Shown one piece after another: positions 51,471 through 59,813 of a DNA stretch of 64,000 nt. Position numbers and translations under genes: made by a program. Source of the stretch: Acrocarpospora pleiomorpha (lineage in GTDB: Bacteria; Actinomycetota; Actinomycetes; Streptosporangiales; Streptosporangiaceae); NCBI RefSeq assembly GCF_009687885.1, contig NZ_BLAF01000034.1, positions 51,969-115,968 on the forward strand, in the 5' to 3' direction. Each line of letters begins with the position of its first letter. The stretch's first letter is position 1. Below the pieces are notes generated by a model. The model searched no databases, was not told the origin of the DNA, and saw only the letters and a list, made by a program, of their open reading frames with translations.

Positions 51471-51502
51471 TTCGAAATATCGTTGACACCTCGAATGTAA
51501 CA
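51471..51502 (+). promoter_or_regulatory. Promoter/operator of the SDR operon, copy 2
   Basis: TTCGAAATA, TTGACACCTCGAAT and TAACA match the element at 39669-39698 with the same spacing. The 11-mer CGAATGTAACA at 51492-51502 recurs exactly at 50641-50651 next to the SnoaL A start. The three sites probably bind the GntR regulator at 38914. Confidence 0.68.
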
Positions 51503-51631
51503 TGATTTTGTGATATCGGCTGCAATCCGTCGTTCCCGTGACCAGTCCCCGAACGAGATCCATCCGCCCACCCGCAGGCTAGATCCCGTGTTGGCGGGCG
51601 CGACGAAGTCCAAGGATGAGGAAGTGACCAG

Positions 51632-52399
51632 ATGAGTTCGCTCCAGTCAAAGGTCGTCATCGTCACCGGCGGACTCGGAGGCATCGGCAGTGCGACAGCG
51701 CGCCTACTTGCCGAGTCCGGGGCGCACGTCGTCGTGACGGATGTGGTCGAAACAGGCGGCGCCGCCTTCGCGGCGGAGCTCTCCGCTGGCGGGCCCGAGG
51801 CGTTCTTCGTCCAAGCCGATCTCGCCGAGGAGGACCAGGTGCGCGCGCTCGTCGAAAGCACGGTCGAGCGTTTCGGGCGGCTGGACGGCGCGTTCAACAA
51901 CGCGGGAGTGTCGCAGAACGAGAAACCGCTCGTCGATCTGACCACTGACGATTTCATCCGGGTGATGCGCGTCAACGTGCTCGGCACGTTCCATTGCCTG
52001 AAGCATCAGATGCGGGCGATGGCAGGCGGCGGGTCCATCGTGAACACCTCCTCCGGGCTCGGCGTGATGGCGTTGCCGAACCGAGCGGAGTACATCACCT
52101 CGAAGCATGCCGTGTGCGGATTGACACGTGCCGCCGCGGTCGAGGGCGGGCCGCTCGGCATTCGGGTGAACGCGATCCTCCCGGGCTCGATACGCACGCC
52201 GATGGCCGAGGCCGTCTTCGGGTCGACGGAGTCCGCGGCGTACGTGGAGCGGGCGGCCAGCCTCCACCTGCTGGGCCGGCCCGGCGAATCGGTGGAGATC
52301 GGCCATGCGGTGCGTTGGCTGCTGTCCGACGAGGCGTCATTCGTCACGGGTGCGCTGATTCCCGTCGAGGGCGGCCTGACCGCGGGGCGGAGGTTGTGA
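51632..52399 (+). CDS. Short-chain dehydrogenase/reductase A
   Basis: A 255-residue classical SDR. It has the cofactor motif VIVTGGLGGIGSATARLL (TGXXXGXG), NNAGVS, Ser in IVNTSSGLGV, the YITSK active site (YXXXK) and PGSIRTPMAE. An acidic Asp after strand 2 (VVVTDVVE) suggests NAD preference. It follows promoter copy 2 and begins the SDR-SDR-VOC group. Confidence 0.93.
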   Translation: MSSLQSKVVIVTGGLGGIGSATARLLAESGAHVVVTDVVETGGAAFAAELSAGGPEAFFVQADLAEEDQVRALVESTVERFGRLDGAFNNAGVSQNEKPLVDLTTDDFIRVMRVNVLGTFHCLKHQMRAMAGGGSIVNTSSGLGVMALPNRAEYITSKHAVCGLTRAAAVEGGPLGIRVNAILPGSIRTPMAEAVFGSTESAAYVERAASLHLLGRPGESVEIGHAVRWLLSDEASFVTGALIPVEGGLTAGRRL

Positions 52400-52449
52400 A
52401 CCCATCCGCACAGTTACTGGAAGGCGATCATGAACCTAGGACGCACGCG

Positions 52450-53205
52450 ATGAGCGCGCCCACCTCCAGCGACGCCGGCCGCATCGTCGCCGTCACCGGG
52501 GCCGGCTCCGGCATCGGGCTGGCCACCGCATCGGCGTTCGCCGCGGCCGGGATGACCGTCGTCGGGCTCGACCTGCGCGAAGGCCCTCCAACTGAGAGGA
52601 TCGGCTGGATTCCGTGCGACGTCGCCGACGACGCCTCCGTGAGCGCGGCGTTCGCCGCTCTCGGCGACGCGTACGGGAAGCTCGACGTCGTCGTCAACAA
52701 CGCCGGGATCGGGGCGCGAGGGTCGGTCGAGACGGCGACCGACGACGACTGGCTCCAGGTTTTCGGCGTCAACGTGTTCGGCGTCGCGCGAGTCAGCCGG
52801 CACTCGATTCCGCTCCTGCGGTTGGGGCACTCGGCCACGATCGTCAATGTGGCGTCCAGCGTCGCCGTCGCCGGAACCCCGCTGCGCGCGGTGTACAGCG
52901 CGTCCAAAGGCGCGGTCGCCGCGCTCACTCGGGCGATGGCGGCCGATCTCGTGGCCGAGGGCATTCGGGTCAACGCGGTCTACCCCGGGGCAGTGCATAC
53001 CGCCGTCACCGGTCGTTACGACGCGGATCCGGATGCCGCGCGGCAGCTCCTGACCGCCCGGATGCCGTTGGGGCATCTCATCGGCGCCGACGAGATCGCG
53101 CGGGCGATCGTGTACCTCGCCGACCCGGCCAACCGCTCGCTGACCGGCGCCGAGTTCCGCTACGACGGCGGGATCACCGAGCTGGTCAACTTCGGCACGG
53201 CATGA
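52450..53205 (+). CDS. Short-chain dehydrogenase/reductase B
   Basis: A 251-residue classical SDR with VAVTGAGSGIGLATASAFAA, NNAGIGARG, NVASSVAVAG, YSASKGAVAALTRAMA and a C-terminal FRYDGGITE. Asp after strand 2 (VVGLDLRE) suggests NAD use. ATG 52450 is in frame; an upstream ATG at 52430 is not. It is 50 bp from SDR A and 31 bp from the VOC gene, in one operon. Confidence 0.92.
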   Translation: MSAPTSSDAGRIVAVTGAGSGIGLATASAFAAAGMTVVGLDLREGPPTERIGWIPCDVADDASVSAAFAALGDAYGKLDVVVNNAGIGARGSVETATDDDWLQVFGVNVFGVARVSRHSIPLLRLGHSATIVNVASSVAVAGTPLRAVYSASKGAVAALTRAMAADLVAEGIRVNAVYPGAVHTAVTGRYDADPDAARQLLTARMPLGHLIGADEIARAIVYLADPANRSLTGAEFRYDGGITELVNFGTA

Positions 53206-53236
53206 TCTCTGGATTCTGAATCAGGAAGGCTGGAAC

Positions 53237-54202
53237 ATGGCAGGTCTCATCCAGGTCGCCGTGTGCACGGCGAATATGCCGCGCACGATTCGCACGCTGG
53301 TCGAGGTGTTCGGCTTCTCGAGCGCGGGCGGTAGGCCCCGGTGGGGCGAGGTCGCCGCCCGCCTGCAGGAGTTGCCCAGTGGCGATGACACCTCGGTCAT
53401 GCTGTGGTGGATGCTCGGACGTCAGGAGTTCGTGCACATCGAGCTGTTCCACCACATCATTCCCCCGCAGCGACCCCGGCCGGCGGGGTGGCGGCCCTCG
53501 GACCTCGGCTGGGTGCGTTACGGCATCGCCGTCTCCGACTTCGACGCGGTGCTGGAGCGGCTGAGCGCGGCGGGGGAGTCGACGCTCACCGACCCCGTGA
53601 TCGTCGACGGGGCGCGGCGGGTCTGCTTCCAAGAATCCGGGTCGGACGTCATCGTCGAGATCATCGAGGAGACCGAGCAGACAGCCGTTCCCGGCGTGCG
53701 GCCCGGCCCGGCCGTGTCCTATGCCGCGGTGTCGGTGTCGGACTTGGAGGTCGCGCGTCGACAGATCCGAGAGGTCTTCGGGTTCGCTGAGATCGCGTCC
53801 GACGCCCTGCACTGTCCCGAGCACGAGGCATTGTGGGGACTCGAGGGCGCCCGGCGAACCTGCGCGGTGTTCCAGGCCGGCGACGTGCTCCTCGAGGTGA
53901 TGGAGTACGAAACCCCCGAGCCGAAGGCCCCGGACCCCGACGCACCCTTGAGCGATCAGGGCTTCATGAACGTTGCCATGGGGTACCGGGACCGCGATGA
54001 ACTCCTGAGCGCGCGTGAAGCGTCCGAGCGTCTCGGCATCCGTTCGACCGCCGGGATGCCGGCGGTCTCCGGCGGCTTCTATCTGCGCCTCGTGGATGAT
54101 CTCTCCGTCGAGATGCTGCTGGTGCCCGAACAGTTCGCGAGCTCGTACGGCTTCGAACCGCAGGAGCTCGCACCGCCGGGAAGCCCGTTCGCGCGGACCT
54201 AG
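53237..54202 (+). CDS. Two-module VOC protein, paralogue of 46537
   Basis: A 321-residue protein clearly homologous to the 46537 product along its whole length: LIQVAVCTANMPRTIRTLVE, MLWWMLGRQEFVHIELFHHI, GWRPSDLGWVRYG, YAAVSVSDLEVARRQIREVF and DQGFMNVAMGYRDRDELL. The His pair and acidic residues of IELFHH and IVEIIEE could bind a metal. GGAAGG precedes the ATG. Two diverged copies in one island suggest successive steps on related substrates or a heterodimer. Confidence 0.82.
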   Translation: MAGLIQVAVCTANMPRTIRTLVEVFGFSSAGGRPRWGEVAARLQELPSGDDTSVMLWWMLGRQEFVHIELFHHIIPPQRPRPAGWRPSDLGWVRYGIAVSDFDAVLERLSAAGESTLTDPVIVDGARRVCFQESGSDVIVEIIEETEQTAVPGVRPGPAVSYAAVSVSDLEVARRQIREVFGFAEIASDALHCPEHEALWGLEGARRTCAVFQAGDVLLEVMEYETPEPKAPDPDAPLSDQGFMNVAMGYRDRDELLSAREASERLGIRSTAGMPAVSGGFYLRLVDDLSVEMLLVPEQFASSYGFEPQELAPPGSPFART

Positions 54203-54213
54203 AGGCTGACCCG

Positions 54214-55347
54214 TTACCCCTGCCTGGCGGCGGCCACTGCCAGGGCGGGGTAGCGAAGGTTGTACCACCCGGTGGTGCGGAGGACGGCCTTTTTGATCAC
54301 CGCGACCGGCCGGCCGGTGCGCACCTTCCCGCGCGGGCTGCCGTCGAGGTCGGTGGGCTGGAGGAGGCCGTCTCGCCGGCCGAGGCTGATGCACAGGGCG
54401 TCGGTCTTGACCCGCAGCGGCTTGGGGGTGCGCCCGGCCAGGCGCGCGGTGATCGCATGGAAGGCGCACGCGGCGGCCAGCCCCCCGGGCCCGCAGCCCA
54501 TGCGCAGCACCTGCCCGTCCTGGGTGTGCGCGGCCGCGGCGTCCCCGATGCCGTAGACCTCCGGGTGCGACTCCGAGCGCAAGGTTCCGTCCACGAGCAT
54601 GCGCCCGCGGCCGTCCACGGCCAGCCCGGCCTGCCGCGCCAGCTCCGGGACCGTGAAGCCGGCGGTCCACGCCACCACGTCGGCGGCAACGTGCTCGCCG
54701 CCTTCCAGCAGCAGGCCGTCCGCGTCGACCTTGGCGACCTTGGCGTGCTCCCACACCTGGATCCCGAGGCGGTCGAAAGCGCGGTGCAGGTACTCCCGGC
54801 CGCGCTCGGACAATGCCTCGCCCAGCGCTCCGCTGGTGGCCAGCCGTACCGTGCGATCGGGGTAGGTCTCGGCCAGCTCGGCGGCCGTCTCCAGACCGGT
54901 CGGCCCCGCGCCGACCACAGCGACCGTATCGGCGGTGCGCATCCGATCGCGCAGCCGCTTGGCCTGCTCGGCGACGGCGACGGCGTAGGCGTGCTCGGCC
55001 GCGTCGGGTACGGCGTCCAGGTCGGCGTGGCTGCCCAGCGCGTACACCAGCAGGTCGTAGCCGACCGGCTCGGCACCGCCGGCCAGCTCCACCTGCCGCC
55101 CCTCCGGGTCGATGCGCGTCACCTGGTCGATGATCAGCCGGATGCCGGTGCCCTCGAACAGGTCGCGCAGTGGCAGATGGCGCACCCGCTGGCCGGAGGC
55201 GAGCTGATGGTTGCGCATCCGCTCCACGAACCGGTCACGGTCGTTGACCACCGTGACGGTCGCGCCGGTCCGCTTGGCGAGCAGCTTCGCGGTCATCACT
55301 CCGGTGTATCCGGCACCCAGGATCGCGATGTGCGGTGTCGTCGTCAT
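54214..55347 (-). CDS. NADH dehydrogenase-like FAD-dependent oxidoreductase
   Basis: A 377-residue flavoprotein with two Rossmann motifs (IAILGAGYTGVMTAKLLAKR for FAD; VAVVGAGPTGLETAAELAE for NAD(P)H) and the FAD-binding VYGIGDAAAA. It resembles type II NADH dehydrogenases (Ndh) but lacks a clear membrane-anchoring C-terminus. ATG 55347 is preceded by AAGGG about 9 nt upstream. An ECF41-type promoter lies 34-60 bp upstream and the ECF41 sigma gene directly follows in the same orientation upstream. It is probably the sigma factor target. Confidence 0.9.
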   Translation of the reverse strand: MTTTPHIAILGAGYTGVMTAKLLAKRTGATVTVVNDRDRFVERMRNHQLASGQRVRHLPLRDLFEGTGIRLIIDQVTRIDPEGRQVELAGGAEPVGYDLLVYALGSHADLDAVPDAAEHAYAVAVAEQAKRLRDRMRTADTVAVVGAGPTGLETAAELAETYPDRTVRLATSGALGEALSERGREYLHRAFDRLGIQVWEHAKVAKVDADGLLLEGGEHVAADVVAWTAGFTVPELARQAGLAVDGRGRMLVDGTLRSESHPEVYGIGDAAAAHTQDGQVLRMGCGPGGLAAACAFHAITARLAGRTPKPLRVKTDALCISLGRRDGLLQPTDLDGSPRGKVRTGRPVAVIKKAVLRTTGWYNLRYPALAVAAARQG

Positions 55348-55380
55348 GGACGTTATCCCTTCGTCGTTCGGCACCGGATG

Positions 55381-55407
55381 AACGGGAGACGAAGACGATT
55401 CGTGACA
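55381..55407 (-). promoter_or_regulatory. ECF41-type promoter of the oxidoreductase gene
   Basis: On the minus strand TGTCACG (55407-55401) is followed after 16 bp by CGTT (55384-55381). This resembles the reported ECF41 promoter (-35 TGTCACA, -10 CGTC). It sits between the ECF41 sigma gene and the oxidoreductase, the usual place for its target promoter. Confidence 0.55.
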
Positions 55408-55418
55408 ACGCGACCAGA

Positions 55419-56297
55419 TCACATTTTCTGCTTCACAAGGAAGGCAAGCTTGTCCGGGTTGGTGACAGTACGGAGGGCGACGATGCGATCGCCGTCGAAC
55501 TCGGGAACGGTGACCCCGGACAACTGGCCGTCCAGGTACGCCACGAGCGCGGGCTCCCCGTTCACCACGTCCGGCGTCAGGCGGATCCGCTGCGCGTACC
55601 CGGTCAGAGCGAGCAGGTAACGCAGGACCTCCTCCCGCCCGACCAGCGGCCGCCGCATCGCCGGCGCCTTTCCACCACCGTCGGCCCAGGCGACTACATC
55701 CTCGGCCAGCATCCGCTCCAACGCCGGCACATCGCCGCCCATGGTGGCCTCCAGGAACCGCTCCAGGAGCTCCCGGCGCTGCCCCGGCGGGACGGTGAAC
55801 CGCTTGCGCGCCGCGGCGACATGCTGCTGCGCCCGGCGATACAACTGCCGGACATGCGGCTCAGTCACCTCCAGAATCTCCGCGACTTCCCGATGACTGT
55901 GCCCAAACGCCTCCCGCAGCACGAACACCGCCCGCTCCGGCGGCGTGAGCCGCTCCAGCAGCACCAGCATCCCCAACGACAGCAACTCCCGCTGCTCCAC
56001 CGTCTCCAACGGATCAAGCGCACCGCCGCCGGTGAGCACCGGCTCAGGCAGCCACGGCCCGACATAACGCACCCGCTGCACCCGCGCCGAGGTAAGCCGA
56101 TCCAGACACAGGTTGGTGACCACCTTGGTCAGCCACGCCTCCGGCGAAACCGCACTATCGCAACGCTCCCAGCGCAGATAGGCGTCCTGCACCACATCCT
56201 CAGCCTCGGACGCCTCCCCAAGCAGCCGATAGGCCACCCCGAACAGCCGCCGCCGGTTAGCCTCAAACCGCTCCAGCCGCTCCGGCGTCACGCCCAC
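55419..56297 (-). CDS. ECF41-family sigma factor with SnoaL-like C-terminal domain
   Basis: A 292-residue sigma factor. Sigma-70 regions 2 (RLFGVAYRLLGEASEAEDVV, DAYLRW) and 4 (LTPPERAVFVLREAFGHSHR to VTEPHVRQLYRRA) are followed by a SnoaL-like extension. It carries both ECF41 signatures, DGGGK (ADGGGKAPAM) and NPDKL. In this family the C-terminal domain tunes sigma activity in place of an anti-sigma factor. GTG 56297 is chosen with GGGAG 6 nt upstream. It is upstream of an oxidoreductase gene with an ECF41-like promoter, matching the usual ECF41 gene pair. Confidence 0.92.
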   Translation of the reverse strand: MGVTPERLERFEANRRRLFGVAYRLLGEASEAEDVVQDAYLRWERCDSAVSPEAWLTKVVTNLCLDRLTSARVQRVRYVGPWLPEPVLTGGGALDPLETVEQRELLSLGMLVLLERLTPPERAVFVLREAFGHSHREVAEILEVTEPHVRQLYRRAQQHVAAARKRFTVPPGQRRELLERFLEATMGGDVPALERMLAEDVVAWADGGGKAPAMRRPLVGREEVLRYLLALTGYAQRIRLTPDVVNGEPALVAYLDGQLSGVTVPEFDGDRIVALRTVTNPDKLAFLVKQKM

Positions 56298-56480
56298 GAC
56301 CAACTCCCACCCGCACCTGACGCAACCGGGCGCGCACACCGCCCGTCGGCGCCAGGGGTGAAGGACATCACGGACACTTCCGCTCGAATCCCGGACAGCT
56401 CAGCCACCAACCAGCGTAACCGCCTGCCCATGTCCCCCCTGATCCCGGTTAGCATCGGGGCACCGACGGAAGGTACGCGG

Positions 56481-56894
56481 GTGGTCGACGAGCGGGACGT
56501 CCGACGGGTCAGAGTGGCCCTCTGGGTGGCTCTCGGGATCTTCGCGCTGGTGTTCGCGTTGCCGGTAGCCGGCTTCTACGTCGCTCAATGGCGGTTCACC
56601 GCGGCGGCCGAGGAGAGGGCCGAGCGCTACGCCGTGCTCTTCGCCGAGCGCGCCGCGGAACGCTGGGGAAGCGCGGCCGATCCGGTGGCGGAGGCGGACG
56701 AAGGGCTCGCGGAGGTCGGGGTGCGCGCGACCGCACCTGGATCGCCCGTTGTCACCGTGGAGGCTACGGCGGACAGGGAATCGTTCCTCGGGTCCGGCGG
56801 GGTCGTCGTGCGTTGCTTCTCCGTCGCCTTTGCCGTACCCCCGCAGGGTGGTCGGGTCACCTACGGCGTCGAGCCCCTTGGGGTGTGTGGCTGA
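56481..56894 (+). CDS. Small single-pass membrane protein
   Basis: A 137-residue protein with one N-terminal membrane segment (VRVALWVALGIFALVFALPV) and an extracytoplasmic domain of about 100 residues ending GRVTYGVEPLGVCG. GTG 56481 has GGAAGG 7 nt upstream; ATG 56430 is in frame but lacks a site. No family was recognised. It is divergent to the sigma gene and 133 bp before the glycosyltransferase cassette. Confidence 0.65.
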   Translation: MVDERDVRRVRVALWVALGIFALVFALPVAGFYVAQWRFTAAAEERAERYAVLFAERAAERWGSAADPVAEADEGLAEVGVRATAPGSPVVTVEATADRESFLGSGGVVVRCFSVAFAVPPQGGRVTYGVEPLGVCG

Positions 56895-57027
56895 CGTTGG
56901 TCAGAGGGGCCCTGAGCTGGGGGGATGGCCACAGCATTTAGGAAGATGCGCCTGTGGAGAGCGCGCCGGAAGACTGACAGTCCGGGCGTTTTACGCGCAT
57001 TCCTCTTCGCGGTGGACTGGAGCGGCA

Positions 57028-57945
57028 ATGGCAGGCTCATTGAAATGCAGTGTGGTCATTCCCACCTACAACCGGGTGGAGCTGCTTCGGCACACGCTCG
57101 AATCGATGGTCGGGCAGAGTCTGCCTGGTGATCAGTTCGAGGTGCTGGTGGTGGATGACGGGTCCACCGACTCGACGGCTGAAATGGTGGACAGCTTCCG
57201 GGGCCAGCTCAACCTGCGGTACTTCTTTCAGGAGGACGAGGGATATCGGGCGGCCAAGGCGAGAAACGTGGGCATCGCGGCCGCCGCCGGCGACGTGTGC
57301 GTGCTGATCGATTCGGGGGTTCTGGCGCAGTCGGGGTGCCTGGAGGCGCATCTGGAGAGCCACCGGACCGCCGACGGGCCGGTCGCGGTCGTGGGATACG
57401 TGTACTGCTTCAACCTCGACAACGAGGACGCGGCGCAGATCAACCAGATCATCGACTTCAAGGACCCGGACGGGACCATCGCCACCCTCGATGAGAAGGG
57501 CGTCTGGCTGGACGTCCGGGAGATCTTCTACGGGATGTACGGCGACGAATTCGGCGGCCTGCCCGCGCCGTGGCTGAACTACTGGACCTGCAACGTGTCG
57601 GCCAGGACCGACCAGCTGCGCAGGATCGGCATGTTCGACGAGGAGTTCAAGCGCTGGGGCGGGGAGGACATCGACCTCGGCTACCGGCTGCACCGCGACG
57701 GCGCCCACTTCGTGTTGAACCGGAAGGCCGCCGCGATCCACTGCCCGCACGAGAAGAGCTTCGACGGCAACAACGAGCAGGCCGCGAGCAACTACGAGTA
57801 CATGGCGGCCAAGTACCGGACGCCCATCGTCGACCTGCTGCCGCGGATCGGTGAGCTCAACTACTGGGAACTCAACAACATCATTCGCGACCAGAACCTG
57901 CCTATGTGCGCGGACTATCTCGCCGCGAGTGGTCGGGAGGCCTGA
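57028..57945 (+). CDS. Family 2 glycosyltransferase A
   Basis: A 305-residue GT-A enzyme. It starts SVVIPTYNRVELLRHTLESM and has VLVVDDGSTDSTAEMV, a galactosyltransferase-like C-terminal segment FDEEFKRWGGEDIDLGYRLH and a final PHEKSFDGNNEQ. The usual DXD metal motif reads IDSGV, so the second Asp is absent. The ribosome site GGAG is 6 nt upstream of ATG 57028. The ABC gene starts within its stop codon (TGATG). With the similar enzyme at 61617 it flanks two ABC exporter genes. Donor and acceptor are unknown. Confidence 0.88.
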   Translation: MAGSLKCSVVIPTYNRVELLRHTLESMVGQSLPGDQFEVLVVDDGSTDSTAEMVDSFRGQLNLRYFFQEDEGYRAAKARNVGIAAAAGDVCVLIDSGVLAQSGCLEAHLESHRTADGPVAVVGYVYCFNLDNEDAAQINQIIDFKDPDGTIATLDEKGVWLDVREIFYGMYGDEFGGLPAPWLNYWTCNVSARTDQLRRIGMFDEEFKRWGGEDIDLGYRLHRDGAHFVLNRKAAAIHCPHEKSFDGNNEQAASNYEYMAAKYRTPIVDLLPRIGELNYWELNNIIRDQNLPMCADYLAASGREA

Positions 57946-59813
57946 TGTCCGCGAATCCGTACGTGATGTCGGCCGGCGAGCTGGTGGCCTCCCGCTGGCG
58001 GATCGCCAAGCTGGTGCCCAAGGCGGGGACGGGGCTGGTCGCGCTGCTGGTGGCCGTCAACCTGGTGCTCGGCCTGCTGCCCGTGGTGTTCGTGATCGCC
58101 ACCAGCGTGGTGCTGGGAAGGGTGCCCGCGGCCGTCCAGGGCGGGCTGGACTCGCCCGCGTGGGACTCGCTGGTCGCGATCTTCGTGGTGGCCGCGGTCG
58201 CGTTCGTGGCGCAGCAGATCATCGCGCCGCTGCAGGCGTCGCTGGGGGAGCTGGCGGCGCGCAGGATCGACGGGCAGATGGTCGAGCGGCTGATGGCGGC
58301 CTCTCTGCGGACGACGGGGATCGGGCCGCTGGAGGATCAGGGCGCGCTCGAGGATCTGCGGGTGGCCGCGCGCGAGCTGGAGTTCGGAGTGCAGAGCCCG
58401 GGGCAGGCCTGCGCGGGTCTGGTGGCGCTGATCGGACGCTACACCCAGCTGGCCGGGTACGCGGTCGTGGTCGGCGTGGCGTTTTCCTGGCTCGCCGCCG
58501 CCGGGCTCGTTGTCGCGGTCCTGCTCTTCCGGTACGGCCAGCGCGGCGGCCTGCGCAAATACGCCCGGGTGCGGTTCGCCCTCACCTCGGCCGAGCGTAA
58601 GGGCGACTACCTGCGCACGCTGGCCATCCAGCCGCTGGCGGGCAAGGAGATCCGGGTGTTCGGCCTGGCCGGGTGGATGCGGGACACGCTGCGGACCGCG
58701 TACTTCGCCTGGCTGGAGCCGATGTGGGCGGAGCGGCGGCGGGTCTACCTGTGGCCGTTCGTCTGGTTCGGGGCGTGGGCGCTGGTGGCCACAGCCGCGG
58801 TCTTCGGCCTGGTCGGGTCCACGGACACGCTCACGCTGACGACGTTCATCCTGGTCATGCAGGCGTCGCTTGGGTCGCTGCGGCTGGCGGAGTACTACCC
58901 GGAGTCGGATCTGCAGACCGCCATCGGCATGGAGGCGTACGACGCGGTGCAGCGGTTCGCCGACCGCATCGACGAGCCGGTTGAGGAGGAGCGAGCGGCC
59001 GTCACCGTGCCCGAGCCGGTGCACACCATCCAGTTCGATCGGGTGACCTTCCGGTATCCGGGGCAGCGGCGCGCGGTCTTCGAGGACCTGGACCTGACCA
59101 TCCCGGTCGGCCGGTGCACCGCGATCGTCGGGTTGAACGGCGCGGGAAAGACCACGCTGGTCAAGCTGCTGGCCCGGCTGTACGAGCCGACCTCGGGCAC
59201 GGTACGGCTGGACGGCGTGGACATCTCGACGTACCCGATCGAGGCCTGGCGCGCCAAGCTTGGCGTGATATTTCAGGAATTCGCCAGGTATGAGGCGCCT
59301 GCGGCGGACAACATCGGGTTCGGCGCGGTGGCGTACATGGATGATCGGGCCGGAATCCGGGCCGCCGCCGAAGGGGTGGGCCTCACCGCCACGCTGGAAC
59401 GGCTGCCGCTCGGCATCGACACGCCGCTGGCCCGGCACCTGACCGACGGCGCTGACCTGTCCGGCGGGCAGTGGCAGCGGGTCGCGCTCGCGCGGGCGCT
59501 GTTCGCCCTCCGCCACGGCTCCTCGATCGTGGTCCTGGACGAGCCCACGGCCAGCCTCGACGTCCGCGCCGAGGCCCGGTTCTTCGACGACTTCGCGGGG
59601 CTCACCCAGGGTGCGACCACGCTGCTCATCTCGCACCGTTTCTCCACCGTCAGGCAGGCCGACTTCATCGTCGTCCTGGAACACGGCCGGATCATCGAGC
59701 AGGGCAGCCACGAGGAGCTGCTGGCGCTGGACGGCCGGTACGCCACTCTGTTCCACCTCCAAGCCGACCGTTTCACCGACGAATCCGACATCGACGAGGA
59801 GGTGCCGGCGTGA
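57945..59813 (+). CDS. ABC exporter half-transporter A
   Basis: A 622-residue membrane-plus-ATPase protein. A six-helix membrane domain is followed by Walker A AIVGLNGAGKTTLVKLLARL, signature DGADLSGGQWQRVALARALF, Walker B SIVVLDEPTASLDV and H-loop LLISHRFSTV. It overlaps glycosyltransferase A and the second ABC gene (GTGA). It probably forms a heterodimer with the 59810 product. Exporters of this class in actinomycetes commonly carry peptides or glycolipids. Confidence 0.92.
   Translation: MSANPYVMSAGELVASRWRIAKLVPKAGTGLVALLVAVNLVLGLLPVVFVIATSVVLGRVPAAVQGGLDSPAWDSLVAIFVVAAVAFVAQQIIAPLQASLGELAARRIDGQMVERLMAASLRTTGIGPLEDQGALEDLRVAARELEFGVQSPGQACAGLVALIGRYTQLAGYAVVVGVAFSWLAAAGLVVAVLLFRYGQRGGLRKYARVRFALTSAERKGDYLRTLAIQPLAGKEIRVFGLAGWMRDTLRTAYFAWLEPMWAERRRVYLWPFVWFGAWALVATAAVFGLVGSTDTLTLTTFILVMQASLGSLRLAEYYPESDLQTAIGMEAYDAVQRFADRIDEPVEEERAAVTVPEPVHTIQFDRVTFRYPGQRRAVFEDLDLTIPVGRCTAIVGLNGAGKTTLVKLLARLYEPTSGTVRLDGVDISTYPIEAWRAKLGVIFQEFARYEAPAADNIGFGAVAYMDDRAGIRAAAEGVGLTATLERLPLGIDTPLARHLTDGADLSGGQWQRVALARALFALRHGSSIVVLDEPTASLDVRAEARFFDDFAGLTQGATTLLISHRFSTVRQADFIVVLEHGRIIEQGSHEELLALDGRYATLFHLQADRFTDESDIDEEVPA

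Noticed and set aside
56925..57131. A 68-residue frame just before glycosyltransferase A, considered as a peptide precursor
   Set aside because: It runs into the glycosyltransferase in another frame, its G-run touches the start codon and the C-terminal half is a frame shadow; there is no leader/core pattern.
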